DNA of 64,000 bases from Apium graveolens (GCF_009905375.1 NC_133653.1:62747956-62811955), one strand, 5' to 3'. Counted from the first letter of the stretch, positions 11,010-23,625 are shown. Numbers and translations are program-made. The notes: a model not told the origin generated them from the letters alone.

Positions 11010-12948
11010 AGATACAAAGGACATCGTCGGTATTTAGATCTTTATCATTCGTATCGGAGGCAAATGACAACTTTCAATGAAGAACAAGAATTTGGTTATG
11101 CACCTCAACCACTTAGCGGAGAGGAAGTGTTGGGGGAAACAACAACAACTTAAGTTCAGTTTTGGGAAGGGGGAAGTCAAAAAAGGTGGAGTCTCCATGG
11201 GAAAAACAATCAATTTTTTTTGAGTTAGAGTATTGGAAGTTTCACCATGTTCGACATTGTTTAAATGTCATGCACATCGAAAAGAACGTGTGTGATAATC
11301 TAATTGGGACACTTCTTCACATGAAATTCAAGAGTAAAGATAGCATTTCCTTGCTCTTGATTTGGTCTTCCATATGAACATGCTTCAAATATCATAAACT
11401 ATGTATCGATGAATGATATGAAGTTGTATGGTTTGAAGTCCCATGACTGCCATATCCTTCTCCAACAACTACTACCTGTTTGCATTCGTTCAGTGCTTCC
11501 AAAAAATGTTAGGGTTAGTATCATAAGATTGTGTTTTTCTTGAACTCTCTGTGCAACAAAGTTTTAGAAGTGTCGAAGTTGAATAAATTACAATCAGATG
11601 TGATTTTAACCTTGTGTGAGTTAGAGAAGATATTCCCTCCGTCATTTTTTGATGTTATGATACATCTCATGCTCCACTTAGTAAGGGAACTACGTTTATA
11701 TGGACTGGTTTTTTTATAGATGGATGTTTTCATTTGAATGATTCAATAAAATATTGAAGAGTTATCTAAAAAACCGATTCTATCCGGAAAGTTCTATAGC
11801 TGAAGGTTATCTCAAAGAAGAGTTAATAGAATTTTGCAGTGAGTTCTTCAGCGGGAGTAGTAGAACAGCTGGTCTTCCGAAAGATGAAAAAATAATTTCT
11901 GATCCAATCGGAGGTGTAACTATGAAGTCATTGGCGGAAAAAGAACGAGATGAGGCTCATCTTTCAGTTCTTCTTAATAATTCCGAAGCGGAACCATATG
12001 TTATGTAAGTAAAACATACATAAGTATACATATACGTGTTAAAGTTATATTTCATGTAGTTTAGTTGAATCTGATGTAATTAATCTCAGGTTGCATAAAA
12101 ACTATTGGAAAGGGATTTATCAAGGGAAAAAGAAGAGTGTACAGTGGCTATTGGAATAGCACAATCGATAATTTTCCGATTGGTTTGAACAAAAAGTTTG
12201 TTTACATTCTTTTTCTTTTATTTTTATTTCCTATAAGTCATGCTTTTAAATTTATATATACTTAAATGCATCAATAATTTACATGTAAGTCAGTACAAAA
12301 ATGAGGGAGAATGTGAAAGCCGTATTTGAAACTATAAGATGGTTGGCTGGAAAACCTTCATTTTCAGTGTTGACTTACGAAAGTTATGTTGTTGAAGGGG
12401 TTCGATGCCACACAAAGGATCGAGACAATGCAAGGGTAGTTCAGAATAATGGTGTGTCATTAGTTGCAAGGACAGTCCAAGTCTCTAGTGCTAAGCACAT
12501 AAATCTCATAGAGAGCGATTTAACATTTTATGGGGTGATTAGAGAAATATGGGAATTAGATTACAATGCATTCAAGGCCCCTCTGTTTTTATGTACATGT
12601 GCAGCAAGTGACAAAAGGTGTCAAGTCTGATGATCTTGGTTTCACCCTTGTGAATTTCAATCGACCAGGTCACAAAAAGGACATATATGTCTCCGTTGAC
12701 CAAGTCAATCAAGTATTCTATATTGAGGATCCAGGTGATGCTAATTGGTCTGTTGTGTTATCGGCAACAACTCGAGACTATCATGATATTTACAATGAAG
12801 ATTCTCTTGAAGACACCTCCTGGAACCCTGCCTCATTCTGTTCTAATATCCCTACATGTGTTAGTAATAAAAGAGAAAATGTTGAGGGTATTTGGGTCAA
12901 AAAGTTAAAGGAGTCTAGCTATATGTTTAGAAAAGTTGCCTCAATGTA
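11010..12948 (+). pseudogene. CACTA TNP2-type transposase remnant
   Basis: TNP2 is the catalytic transposase of En/Spm elements. Matching blocks in order: YKGHRRYLDLYHSYRRQ and PLSGEEVL; then FFELEYWKFHHVRHCLNVMH followed by IEKNVCDNLIGTLLHMK; GLKSHDCHILLQQLLP (near 11430-11475); DVILTLCELEKIFPPSFFDV and MIHLMLHLV (11530-11720); SIAEGYLKEELIEFCSEF (11790-11850); and a C-terminal part with DDLGFTLVNFNRPGHKKD and QVFYIEDPGD (12301-12948), matching the DUF4218/DUF4216 region common in these proteins. Stops near 11380, 11720 and 12160 and several frame changes make it non-functional. Confidence 0.8.
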
Positions 12949-13154
12949 ATTTCAATATATTCTCCTTATGTATAGTTGTCGATGATAGTTCCAATGTGAT
13001 CTCTATTTTTTTGTTTCATTAGTTACTTGGAATTATTTGTAATTTTTCTTGACAATTAAATGAGAATTTTGCTTATTTTCCTGTATATCTGTTGGGCATT
13101 ATACCATGAACTGTGTTGTTTTTCTAATCTATTAAATGTTATCTTATTTTTCAG

Positions 13155-14430
13155 ATTAAAGGAAGACGAGAGAATGGCACCAAAAAACAAAATCAATCAG
13201 AAAAGACTGCATCAGAGGATGTTAGCGGTGGAAGCCCTAAGCAACCGGAGAATGTGGCGAACAATCGTGAAAATAATGAAGGGCATGCATCAGAATCTCA
13301 ACCGGCTAACTCAGAACACTAATACTGCTACAAGAAAGTTTGGTTATAAGCGAGGCGTATGCGCAATGTATAAAGTGATTCTCATGAAAGCTCGCGGGAA
13401 GAAATTTAAAGTCACTTCCAATGAATGGGGATTCCTAATAGGGAAACTAGAGCTCGTTTGCAGTCCTATATTGGTATATTGGCCAGGATTACGATTCCAA
13501 TCGACATCCCTAGATGGCCAAATGTAGACCCTGAATTAAAATCAAAGTTTTGGTTAGATCTTCAGGTACTCGATCAATTGTGAAAATTTATTATCAAATA
13601 ATATTTTCCTATTATGATTTTCTGTCATTTCCAGGCTATCTAGATTTTGTGAACTTGTGTTTTTTCAGGCTACCTTCAAAGGTAAGCCAGAAATTGAGGA
13701 CATAGTCCTAAAGTCAACTGGCTGTAAATGGCGACAGTTTAAGACTGATTTGACGAGAAAGTATGTGCTTCCATTTATTGGAGAAATGAAGAAGCTGAGT
13801 AAGCCGCCAAGAGGATATGGTTATGTTAGGAAGTCAACTTGGCAAAGATTTGTGAGACAGAGGACTGGCCCTAACTGGATGGTACGTTTTAATTTTGTAT
13901 TATGTCATTTTGGTGAATTTTTTGCATCTATATATACCAAATAATTTTGTAATTTTTGTTTTTAGGAAATTCATCAAACACAAAGTGAAAGAGTGGCTCA
14001 GAGAAAATTTCATCTCCGGTTGTCAAGAAAGGGATACATCAATTTAAAAGAAGATGAGGTAAGAAAATATTATATAATTTTGTTTACGTAGCATTGCTTT
14101 TACGTAAATTTTCACTAGACACCCTTCACGTTTACATACTTTTGTTTACATAAAGAGGGGAATAGTTTTTTATATATTGCTTTATTTTTAACAGATCAAA
14201 AAAGGAAGGTTGAATTCCGGAGAAGAACCAGATAGAGCGATATTTTGGCAAAAGGCTCGTAAGTGGAAAAATGGTCAAGAGGTCGATGAAGAATTGGTTG
14301 TTGTATGCGATAAAATTGTAAGTTTCAATTCCAATGAAAAATATAATTTGTGAAAAAATTGTGAAAACTAGTTAACTCCATTTTGGTTAAATTATTTTCT
14401 TGTTAACAGAACGCATTGTTAGAAAAAAGA
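13155..14430 (+). pseudogene. CACTA second gene: Transposase_24-like domain, five exons
   Basis: Exons can be followed through canonical borders: 13155-13564, 13669-13881, 13966-14058, 14195-14316 and from 14410. The central exons encode GCKWRQFKTDLTRKYVLPF, RGYGYVRKSTWQRFVRQRTG and KFHLRLSRKGYINLKEDE, the pattern of the plant transposase family Ptta/En/Spm (Transposase_24). Every intron begins GT and ends AG. The first exon has an in-frame stop after PANSEH and a frame change, so the gene is dead, but its exon structure is still legible. Confidence 0.65.
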
Positions 14431-14569
14431 AATGGGTAAAATACTGTTTTCTTGTGGTGAAGATGTTCTGACTACGGCTTTGGAGAGTCGTGAGCATTTT
14501 GTCAGGGTTTGGGCTATTGTAGGGTACATCACTCCAAATCAATACTTTAAACTACCGAGAGAGAAAAAA

Positions 14570-15950
14570 ATTTAAATCACAAAGGCATAGTTGATGGCCC
14601 GTGATTGACAAAGGGATGAACTGGTTGATAAAAAGACGCAAGCTCTTGAGGCAGGTATTGCTCACTTGAAGTCATTAATGGAAATTGGAGGTACTTTTCA
14701 CTCTCCAATGCGGTCTGAAAAGGCAAGTTACGATCCGGAAAAGGATAAAAAAATGAAGTCAAAGCCACCATCTACAAGTGGAGTTGTGTTGGTATACAAA
14801 GCTAACGAATGTGTTCTTACAAATGCCCCAACTAAGTCTTCACCTCCTAGAAGTTTGGTAAATTATTTTAATTTTGTGAGCAACCTTTTGATTTATCTTA
14901 CTAAGGTAAATTAATTTTACCTTAGTTTTTTAATTTAGTTATTTAAATATTATAGGCCCAACGATCTTGTGAGCTATCTGTTGAGAGAATAGAGAATAAG
15001 GTTATATTTGGTATGGTATATCCTCGCGAGGATATTTTAACTAATTCAGTACATGGACTTGATATACGAATTGGACATCAATGTGTCTCCGTTGATGGCC
15101 TCATCAAACCAGATGCCTTGCTTCCAGCTGAGACGCGTGGTGATATGATGACTGTCTCTGATGCTCTAGGTTCTTTTTTAGCATGGCCTGAAGAATTAAT
15201 TAGCTACACCAATGTTGTGGTATGATGAATAATATATATGTATAATATTGTCTGAATTTTGAAATTAAAATTTTCATTTCAAGATATTAAAAATTAAAAT
15301 GTAGGTACATTTTATTTTGGTTTATATATTATCATCGGGTGCAGAAAAAAGAAAGGCCCCGAACAAGTGCTGAAAAAATAAAAAGAATGACAGGTTGCGG
15401 GATTTGAAGGAACAATTCATTCAAGCAAAGCCAAGTGCGAAAGTGCCAAAGGGCATTAACCTATTGTATAAACATGCAACAACTTGGATGAAAACTATCG
15501 GGGTTAGTATCTAGGTTTGATGTGATCCGGATGTGTTTGGACATGAAAAAACGGTTTATTTGTTGCATGAGAATGTTGTGTCATTATTGGAGTTTGAAAT
15601 GTTGGGCCAAGCTGTAGTTGCATATTAAATGGCGTAAGTTACCTATTTTCTTTTCCCGATAGGACATGATCAGTTCTTTTTAATGTTTGTAATTTTCCAA
15701 AACTTCATTCTAATATCAGTACTCTTTCGATAGACACTTGCATTCTGAGATTAGTGATATACCAGAACTGGAGGAGAAATTTTCTTTTATTGATCCGGGA
15801 TTCACGTATCACGTGAATGCTGATTTTGAAACTTACATTTAAATCGGTTGAAATAGGGTAACCCAAATCGGCTTTTCTTTTTTTTGCATAACAGATGTAA
15901 GTAATTATTATAATACTGAAAATTAAAAACATGGAAGTACAAACTTGCAT
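14570..15950 (+). pseudogene. CACTA second gene, C-terminal part (DUF8039-like)
   Basis: The open pieces 14666-14914 and 14957-15225 contain IENKVIFGMVYPREDILTNS, HGLDIRIGHQCVSVDGLIKP and DAVGT-like DALGSFLAWPEELI. This resembles a domain that follows Transposase_24-like regions in plant CACTA proteins (DUF8039 as I recall it). Weaker matches to the downstream region continue at 15530-15650 (PDVFGHEKTVYLLHENV) with several stops. I cannot see protease catalytic residues, so I do not call an Ulp1 domain. Function is unknown. Confidence 0.45.
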
Positions 15951-16085
15951 ATGATGCGTCCAATCTATCTTTGGTGTTTTTTTTTGTAAAAACAGTATGC
16001 TTTGGATTTTGGTTATTATCTGGGAAGGTGAAATATATTTTCTAAATCTACTACCTCACCTGATAGAGTTTCCAGAACTAGAAAA

Positions 16086-17209
16086 TGTTAGGTAATGAAT
16101 ACAACATGAGGGGTGAATGTGTTTTGGATTATTTTTAACCTTTTTGAACTGTTATGGATGTGGTGAACAAAGTACTCTAACTTGTAGAGATAAAGTGTTT
16201 TAACAGAAAAAATAAAACATGCACATGAACACACTATTTTCAAAACTCACTTAATTTTATATTAAAATCAAGTATGTCCTACTACAAATTTCTGGGTTCT
16301 TTGTTGATAAAGAACTCAACTTCTTTCTTGAGAGAGTTATAAGATTTTAAGATCTATTTGTTACTTCTAAAAAAAGCATCCAGTATTTTCTTTATAGAAC
16401 AGTAAACACAAGTTTTACATAGCAAGCAATAGCATCTACTAAACCCTACTTTAAGTTAACTAAAATTTTCTATTTCTGGCTTAGCGTATCTTTGCAAATC
16501 GTGCATGTCTGTGACTTGACTTTGTCAATTAATCTTGGCCTTTGATCTCGTACTCTTCATGATACTTTTATAGACTTTTCAAATCAGTGATTGATTTGTT
16601 TGTTGATTGATAATCTTGGATATTTAACTAGTCTGCATTTTGTACTTTAAGTTTCGTATCGAGATCTCCAGTTTGTTATATAGAGAACTCGACATCTCGA
16701 TAAGTATAATGGCTTATCGAGATCTCTTATTACTCTATAGTTGTTTTGACTTATCGAAGTCTCTGAGTTCTCTATAAGAGAATTTGGCTTGTCGAGATCT
16801 CTGAATTTTTACGTGTAGAAAAGACTTGTCGATATCTCTGCAATCTCTATAGGTATATTGATTTACTTGTCGATATCTCCAATCTTCACATCTTCAATTT
16901 GACTTGTCGATATCTCTGAGTTCTCTACTGCAGAAATGACTTGTCGATATCTCCAATCTTCATATCTTCATTTGACTTATCGATATCTCGAAGACTTCTC
17001 TATAAGCTAATTTTGACTTGTCGATAAGTCATTCTGGAGTTCTCAAATGACTTCTCTATAAGACTTAATCTGTGATTTGTAGATTTCTTGACTTAGAATG
17101 TTTTTATCAAAATAGATTTATTCAACTCCAAGCTTCTTCACATTGTCTTTGAGGCATGGTCTTTATGATCTTCTTCCAGATTTTATTCTTAGGCTTGAGA
17201 CTATTTACG
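16086..17209 (-). repeat. LTR-G: probable solo LTR of another Sirevirus-like family
   Basis: It starts TGTTAGGTAATG with the rggggtgaatg-type stretch seen at the same place in the LTRs of SV1, SV2 and SV4. It is flanked by GAAAA on both sides (16081-16085 and 17210-17214). Its far end reads TTTACG rather than the expected ACA, which one transition would explain. The part from 16650 to 17060 is filled with about ten copies of CTTGTCGATATCTC / TTATCGAGATCTC. SV2 follows directly. An alternative is a truncated element with coincidental flanks. Confidence 0.5.
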
Positions 17210-17214
17210 GAAAA

Positions 17215-17781
17215 TGTTAGGTCACACAACACTGTAGAAGGGGGTTGAATATAGTGTTTATACAATCAAATCGATTTAACACAAGTTTGTAACAAAGATC
17301 AAGTATATTGAATAAACTCTGTTACAATATGAATTGTTGTTCTCTCTTAGTGATGAACAAATATCACTAAGAGCTGCTAGGTTACAATATATAATCTTCT
17401 CGATAATGATAACACATATAGTGTAAACACTAAGTCTGTGTTTATATAGTACACAGTTACAAGATAACTTCTAATTGATATGGAATACAATTCTGTCTCC
17501 TAAATTATATCAATCAGATATCTTCTGCAAGTCTTCCAGTCTTCTAACTCTTTCCATGCATATCTTTTTTTTGTTTTAGTCTCGATCTTCTCCTGTAAAT
17601 CAGCTTCCTTCCTTAACTGAAAGTCTTCCCGCACTTAAGTTCTGATATGACCTTAAGTTCTGATATTAAGTTCTGACTTCCATTAAGTCCTGATTTCAGT
17701 AGTCCTGATATTTCCTGTTTGTTAAGATCTGAAAACTAAACATGAATCATATTAGACATGACATCTCAAATATATCTAACA
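17215..17781 (-). repeat. SV2 3' LTR
   Basis: TG at 17215 and CA at 17781 (TGTTAG...CTAACA), 567 bases, short for this group. It contains four close copies of AAGTTCTGAT-type units at 17637-17693. The adjacent polypurine tract (minus strand GAGGGAGAT, 17782-17790) marks it as the 3' LTR. Confidence 0.75.
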
Positions 17782-17920
17782 ATCTCCCTCAACTTGTAAA
17801 TTATGCAAAATATACAAGTTAATAGATTTGATGATGTCAAAAACATTTTAAGTACAAATGCAATAAGAGTTTAACTAGATAACTAACTACAACTTACAGT
17901 CCTTGTAGCTTTTACCAATC

Positions 17921-20900
17921 TCACTGAGTCAATCCGAATCCATAATGATTCATGACAAAGCTTGATATCAGCTTTTCTTCTTTAATCCTCAGGACTTGAG
18001 ACATTGTAGCTTTAACTTGTTTCATCTCTTCATCTTGACTCCCAATCTGGTAGATTGCAGTCCTTAAAGCAGAGATATGGTTTCTTTCTAAACCATCATT
18101 CAGTCTTATTAACCTAGGATGAGAAGAATCTTCATTGTAGCACAAACATTTATCATTCAGTAACACTTCAAGCTTAGCAGAATCCTTCTTTATTAGAATC
18201 TCATTTCCATCATCTTTAACAATATTAGGAATGAATTCTGTAACCCTTGAACCAGAAATTCTTGCTTTATCTCTGATGGTCTTCAATATGAAATTTGACC
18301 ATCTCCTGGTAATATCAAACTTTAACTCTAAAAGGTAATGAAAGAATTGAAGTTCTTTCAGTGATTTGTTTAGCATATCTGATTCTGACATCTGATATGT
18401 CCTTCCATCTTCAAGAAATAGAATCAGATTTTCCTTGACATTGTGCTTGTCATGAACATCCAGTACCACTTGAATAGAGATAACCTTATCAAGGTGTTTC
18501 TATGTAACATCTTCAAGAGGTTGGTCAGTTAATAGAAATGGATCTCTTGTAAGCACTTCAACTCCTGTTTTAATCTTAGCTTCATCAGAACCTAGCCCAG
18601 CCTTGTCTCTTGCTTCTCTTTGTAAGCACTTCAACTCATGTTTCAATCCAACAGTCATGAAATCAGATAACAATTGGCTTTTCTTTGGATCTGATGGTTT
18701 GACATTTTTCCACAGAAGTTTCTTTTTATCAGCTACTTCCATCTTGTCTAAATCAACTTGAGCACTGTTAGAGGTTGATGTCTTGATAACTCTATCAGAA
18801 CTTGCTGTTTCTGTTGTAGCTTGTAGTTCTTTCTCTAAACAACTTGAGCCTTGTCAGAGGTTTTCTTGAATTCTTCAGTAATCTTCTTTCTTTGCAGAGT
18901 TTGAACATGTTCATCTTCAGCAAGAGTATCATCAGTAACTTGAACCATTTTGGGTTTTATCAGAATTTGAGGAATTTTCATCTCCAGTGGTTTGATTGGT
19001 CCATCAACTTTTCCTTTCCCTTTGTCTTTGGGATTAATCTCAGATTGTGCTCTCGTTTTGGGCCTTGGAGGTTTCTTTGCAACAGAAGCTTTTGGCTTTA
19101 GATTTGTCTTTTCTGCTTTAAATCTAGCTTCTTACTCCTTGAGATTTTCTAAATCCATTCCTGGATTATGTTTCAGAAATAATCTTCTAGCAATTTCCTC
19201 ATCAAGTGTCTAAATCTTGGGATCTTTGTAGTAGACTGTAGTCTGCTTCCCCTTTAGCTTCAGAGTTTGCATAAACTTTTGAGAGTCTTGACTTTCACCT
19301 TGTATTAGAACATCAGGCTTTGTCATCAGACTTTGCTCATCAGAACTTGATATCAGATTTTGAGTATCAGCACTTGCTATCAGATTTTGAGTCTTAGCAG
19401 CTTCAGAACTTGTCTTCTTTTGAATAGAAGATCTGCTTGCATCAGTAATTAGTTTCCTAGAAGAAACCTTGTTGTTGTCCTCTTTACCTTGAACTTGACC
19501 TCTACCCTTGCTAGGGTGTCTGGTCATCAGCTTCATAATCTTTCTTCTTCAGTACTTGATCATTAGAGTATTTGGACTTAACTATCTTCTCCCCCTTTTT
19601 GGCATCATCAGTTAATAAGAGAGAGAGAGATAAGAAGTTCAATCGAAGATTGGAGTTCATCCAATTGAGCTTTTTGAGAAGCTTGATTTTGCAGGACCTC
19701 AGCAATTTGGGCTTGTTGCTTCTCTTGAATCTTCTCAATGGCTTCAACCTTTTCAGAAATAGGTCTGATAAACCTCTTTTTGTCAAGCTTAGTCTCCATA
19801 TCTATCTTTTCAGATTTTTCAAGAAGCTTATCAACCTTTTCTTGAGTAGCATAGTGTAGACCTTGAAGATTCTTGGTAGACATAGCTGTGACTTTGAGTT
19901 GTGTCTTGAAATCAACATTTGTGAGCAACTCATCAGCTTTACCAATATGATATGTCAATATTTTAGAGCTTGGAATGAAATCAGTTTCATTCCACTTCTT
20001 GGTCCACTCCACACCTCTGTGAGTATCTTTCCAAGGAATATGTGCTGCTTGCTCAACAAATTGCTCAATTAGTGCCTCCTTTCCCAGAATAGGAGCAGGA
20101 GTATCAACAGAAACACTGTTTGCTGAACTTGAGGAAGACTCACTATCTTCTGACAGTACTAGAGTGTGTGAAGCAACTGGAGATTCTGGAACAATCTCAT
20201 CTAAATTCTGAGCATCAGAATTTATCTCCAGAATTGGTTTGTTAGTGTAGATGGTATCTCGGCATTTAAGATGGGAGAGTTGACTTGAGATGGCTGAGCT
20301 GCTGTTGGTGGAGCTTGCAGATAAAGAATAATTGGAATATTCAGATTATGAATATCTATCTCAGAATTTATGGTTTGTTCTTCAGCATCAGCTGTTGATT
20401 TTATTGGAGAGACAGGAGGGGTGAGCACTGTATCAGGAATAATGTCTTTTGGTGCTGGAAGGGATTCAATGATAATTGGCTCTTTGGAGATCAGAGATTC
20501 TTGATCCTTTTCTTTAGCTTTAACAGTATTTTTGATGGAGGCTTAGCCAAATGCCTCTTAGCTCTCATTTTCTTCAATCTCCTTGCTAGTGAAGGAGTTG
20601 CTTGAGCATTAGAACTAGCAGTTCTCTTTCTTTTCAAATTACCTGAACCCTCAGCTTCAACACTTATCTGTGGGGTTGACCCTTTAGCTTCTGTTTCTTT
20701 CTGAAAAACCAGAGTTTCAGCTTCAATAGTCACAGGTTCTGATGCATGAACCTGTACTTGTTCCTCTTCACTGTCAGATTCATCCCTGAGAATCATCTTT
20801 CTTCTCTTTTGTGGAGGTTGACGAACAGACTTTGACCTCTTAGGCTTGGAAGATGAAGGTCTGATGGTATGTGCTGATTGTTGTTGTTGTGAGGATTGAG

Positions 20901-21829
20901 TTGATGGTTGAAAGTAACTTCTGATGGTAGGTTGAGTTGGTTGAGGTTGAGAGATGCTTTTTTTGTGTAGGTGCTGATGGAGGTTGGGATGGTTGGACAT
21001 CAGGATATATGGTAGAATATGTGGCTAGATCAGAAATTACCAAAAACTGTTTGACAGAAGTAGGAATTTGGAGGGGTCTCAAAACAGTCTTATTATTATC
21101 AGTAAATAATAAGTCAGTAAAGGCTCTCTTAGCAAGTTTAAATGGTTCAATTAACTCACTTGCAAGTTGGGGTGCATCAGAGCAACAAAAACTATAAATA
21201 AGCTGATAGAATCTAGCAAAGTAAACAGTATTTCTATCTTCTGTCATCCTATCCCCAATAAATCCTAAAATAGCACTTGCATAATCAAAATGAGTTTGAT
21301 TAATGAGAGCATACCCGATTTGTTGACTGAGAATTGGGATTACATCAAAATTAGAACATTTGTTGGCAAAGGCCTTTGTGATGCAGTCAAAGAAGAAACT
21401 CCATTCCCTCCATATGTGAGGTCTCTTCAATTGACCCAGCTTTGCCAAAGGCTTTTCATAGCCTAAACTAGCCATCATCTGCTGAAGGGCAGGCTCCTCA
21501 ACTGTTGAACTGTAGACACAGTTTTCTGGCAAATGTAAAGCCTGTCGAACTGTAGCCAGAGTCACTACATGCTCATCCTCCCCTGTTGAAAAGATAATAC
21601 TTGGGGACCCATGAGCATCACCATCATCATATATGCCACTTCTCCAAAACTCCAACACTTGATTTCCAGAGATGGCTTCTGGTTGGGCCAAAGCATACCC
21701 AATCTCAGAGTTACCAAGGAAGTCCTGAATAAAGTGAAGTTCTGATGGAGCTTCACCCTTGCTAAGAATAGCCAAGTAATTATTGGGAACAAACTTAGCT
21801 CCATTGAAAACAATATCTTTTGGTGCCAT
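17921..21829 (-). pseudogene. SV2 accessory ORF (broken)
   Basis: The ATG at 21829 opens MAPKDIVFNGAKFVPNNYL. The first 329 codons are open, including VLEFWRSGIYDDGD, VRQALHLPENCVYSS and REWSFFFDCITKAFANKCSN, which parallels SV3 (LRKEWSFLGDAFIKVFSGKI). Later parts lie in different frames: a Ser/Pro/Lys-rich middle (20491-21000), a coiled-coil-like stretch (19608-20012, many Lys/Glu/Gln) and a C-terminal domain (17921-18742) with HYLLELKFDITRRW. The total of about 3.9 kb fits one long protein, as in SV3. TATCAGAACTT-type motifs occur inside it (18793, 19338 and others). The frameshifts make it a pseudogene, and its function is unknown. Confidence 0.65.
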
Positions 21830-21988
21830 TTCTGTGAAAAATCAAATGAGAGAAAGAGTGTTTGCAAGGTGTTTGATAAAATACTTGTATGAAAAACAGC
21901 TTCAGAGAATATTAGTGGGTGAGAGAAAATAAGAGAGATGAGAGAATAAAAAAAGTAGGTAAAAGATTAGAAAACCTTTTAAATCTCT

Positions 21989-21996
21989 TATTTATA
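21989..21996 (-). promoter_or_regulatory. TATA box of the SV2 accessory ORF
   Basis: On the minus strand TATAAATA lies about 160 nt upstream of the ATG at 21829, and a CT-rich leader (tctctcatctctctt type) fills the interval. This mirrors the arrangement in SV1 and SV3. Confidence 0.5.
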
Positions 21997-23352
21997 CAGC
22001 CCATGTGATAACAGTTATATTTTTGAAGCATGGCAGACAATTTACACCTGGCAACATGTGAACAGTCAGTAAAAAGGTAAAGCAGGAGTTAGTGGGCACG
22101 AGAACTAAGCAGTAATTAATGTGCACATGCAGTTTTTCAAGGAAAACATGCTTCCCACTTACTCAATGATTATGACTGTTTTTATCTCACCTAATTATAT
22201 TATGATTAAATATGACCGTTTCAGTATTTACCATAAAAAAATCAGGTAAATAAATAATGCCACATAAGCATCAGAGTTTCCATCAGGATTTAATATCAGA
22301 ACTTGACTATTATCATATTTTAACAGTCATCAGAACATAGCTTTTGTACTCAAAAAGTGAATGTTTGTTTCTGTGATTCTTCATACAAATACTGACTTGT
22401 TTCTTCAGAGTTTAAGCATCAGAACTTCCATCAGAACTTGTCCTCAAAATTTATGCAAATAACACTTAACTGTTTATCTAAAATAACTTAATCACCACAA
22501 TAATTTTCATTATTCATAGGGAGTGAGAGTGTGTGCATTTAGCAAAATATCAGATAAAGATTAAAGTCTGATAAACTTCAGTACATCTTAGAAATAAGGC
22601 ATAACTAAGAAAAGAGCTTAAAATCTGTCAGTAATAATGAAGTCTACTATAGAATAAATTTATGCAAGAATCGACCTCAACAGTTTATGCTCATTTTATG
22701 CATCGTTTGTCATTCTTTTTTATAGTGGCTTCTCAGTGTAAGTGAGTCACAACTGCTATAAGAATTTATGCTATTATTAGTGTATTTCTCCAGTAATCAG
22801 AGAATGTGAAAAGTCGCCAAGAAAAAATTATTTGCTTTTCTAATGCATATAACTTAATACCAGCAATGTACTTGGGTCTTCCCTTCCACATATTTACTCT
22901 AGATCTCAAAGGAGTACCTGACTTCAATTTTCTTTTCTTTTCTTTTCTTTTGATAAGTGAGGCTTATCAAGCATGTGGTTCATCCTTAAGATTTACTGAC
23001 ATCAGAATTTGACAGATAAGAAGCAAGAATCTAGTTTGAGACTTAGTAATAAGATACACAAAGTAAATTTGACTAAGCTCAACATCAGGATTTGTTTGTG
23101 TTAATGAATTTCCCCATAAACAACTAATTCAAACATGGGATTTTCAGTATATTAAAGACTACTAGGTCAGCATCTAGCACAGTTATCCTCATTGGATTGA
23201 ATGGTCGCAGAACAGTCAAAACACTATCAGAGTATATAGATCTACATCAGATAACAATCAGTATTTAATGTATTACAATTTAAGCACAGATTACATGAAG
23301 ATAAGACAATCTGTAAATAGTGATCATAAAGTCTGATACATGAGAACAAAAA
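21997..23352 (-). other. SV2 spacer between pol and accessory promoter, rich in TCAGAACTT
   Basis: This is non-coding. It holds repeated (C/T)ATCAGAACTT-type units, for example at 22295-22304, 22418-22428 and 22429-22439, with weaker copies at 22265-22290, 22328, 22990, 23085 and 23225. The cluster of family motifs in SV3 occupies the same position after pol. Confidence 0.55.
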
Positions 23353-23625
23353 CTAAGTAGATTTAGAGAAAGAACCTGAAACCATTCCAAGTTTATTTAC
23401 TAGTCTTGTAAAAGTAGCTTCACATAGTTGTTTTGTGAAGATATCTGCTAGTTGTTGATCTGTTGGAACAAAATGTAATTTCACTATACCTTCCATCACA
23501 TGTTCCCTTATGAAATGGTACCTAATGCTGATGTGCTTTGTCATTGAGTGTTGAACTGGATTACCTGTCATAGCAATAACACTTTGATTATCACATTAAA
23601 TAGGTATTTTAGTAAATTCTAACCC
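23353..23625 (-). pseudogene. SV2 pol, RNase H C-terminus (broken)
   Basis: The minus strand reads [20 protein letters not shown], then [18 protein letters not shown] and a C-terminus ending GSFSKST. This is the end of copia RNase H. An in-frame TAA lies just before CDNQSVIA. The N-terminal portion of the same domain lies at 47582 onward, on the other side of SV3, and the two parts join at the duplicated target AACCC. Confidence 0.8.
23621..23625. other. Target-site duplication of SV3, left copy (AACCC)
   Basis: AACCC directly precedes the SV3 5' LTR and is repeated exactly after the 3' LTR at 47582-47586. Both flanks belong to SV2 RNase H. Confidence 0.9.

Larger units (their letters stand above)
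11010..16080 (+). mobile_element. CAC1: decayed CACTA (En/Spm) DNA transposon, partial
   Basis: The region holds remnants of two plus-strand genes typical of plant CACTA elements: a TNP2-type transposase (11010-12948) and a second, intron-rich gene with a Transposase_24-like domain (from 13155). Many stops and frame changes show that it is old. The left part of TNP2 was separated by insertion of SV1 and lies outside the window. The right part is bounded by LTR-G. I see no terminal CACTA sequence inside the window. Confidence 0.75.

Noticed and set aside
16086..17781. LTR-G and the SV2 LTR as the two LTRs of one element
   Set aside because: They differ in length and sequence beyond the first bases, have different internal motifs, and are both in the same tandem position without internal sequence between them.
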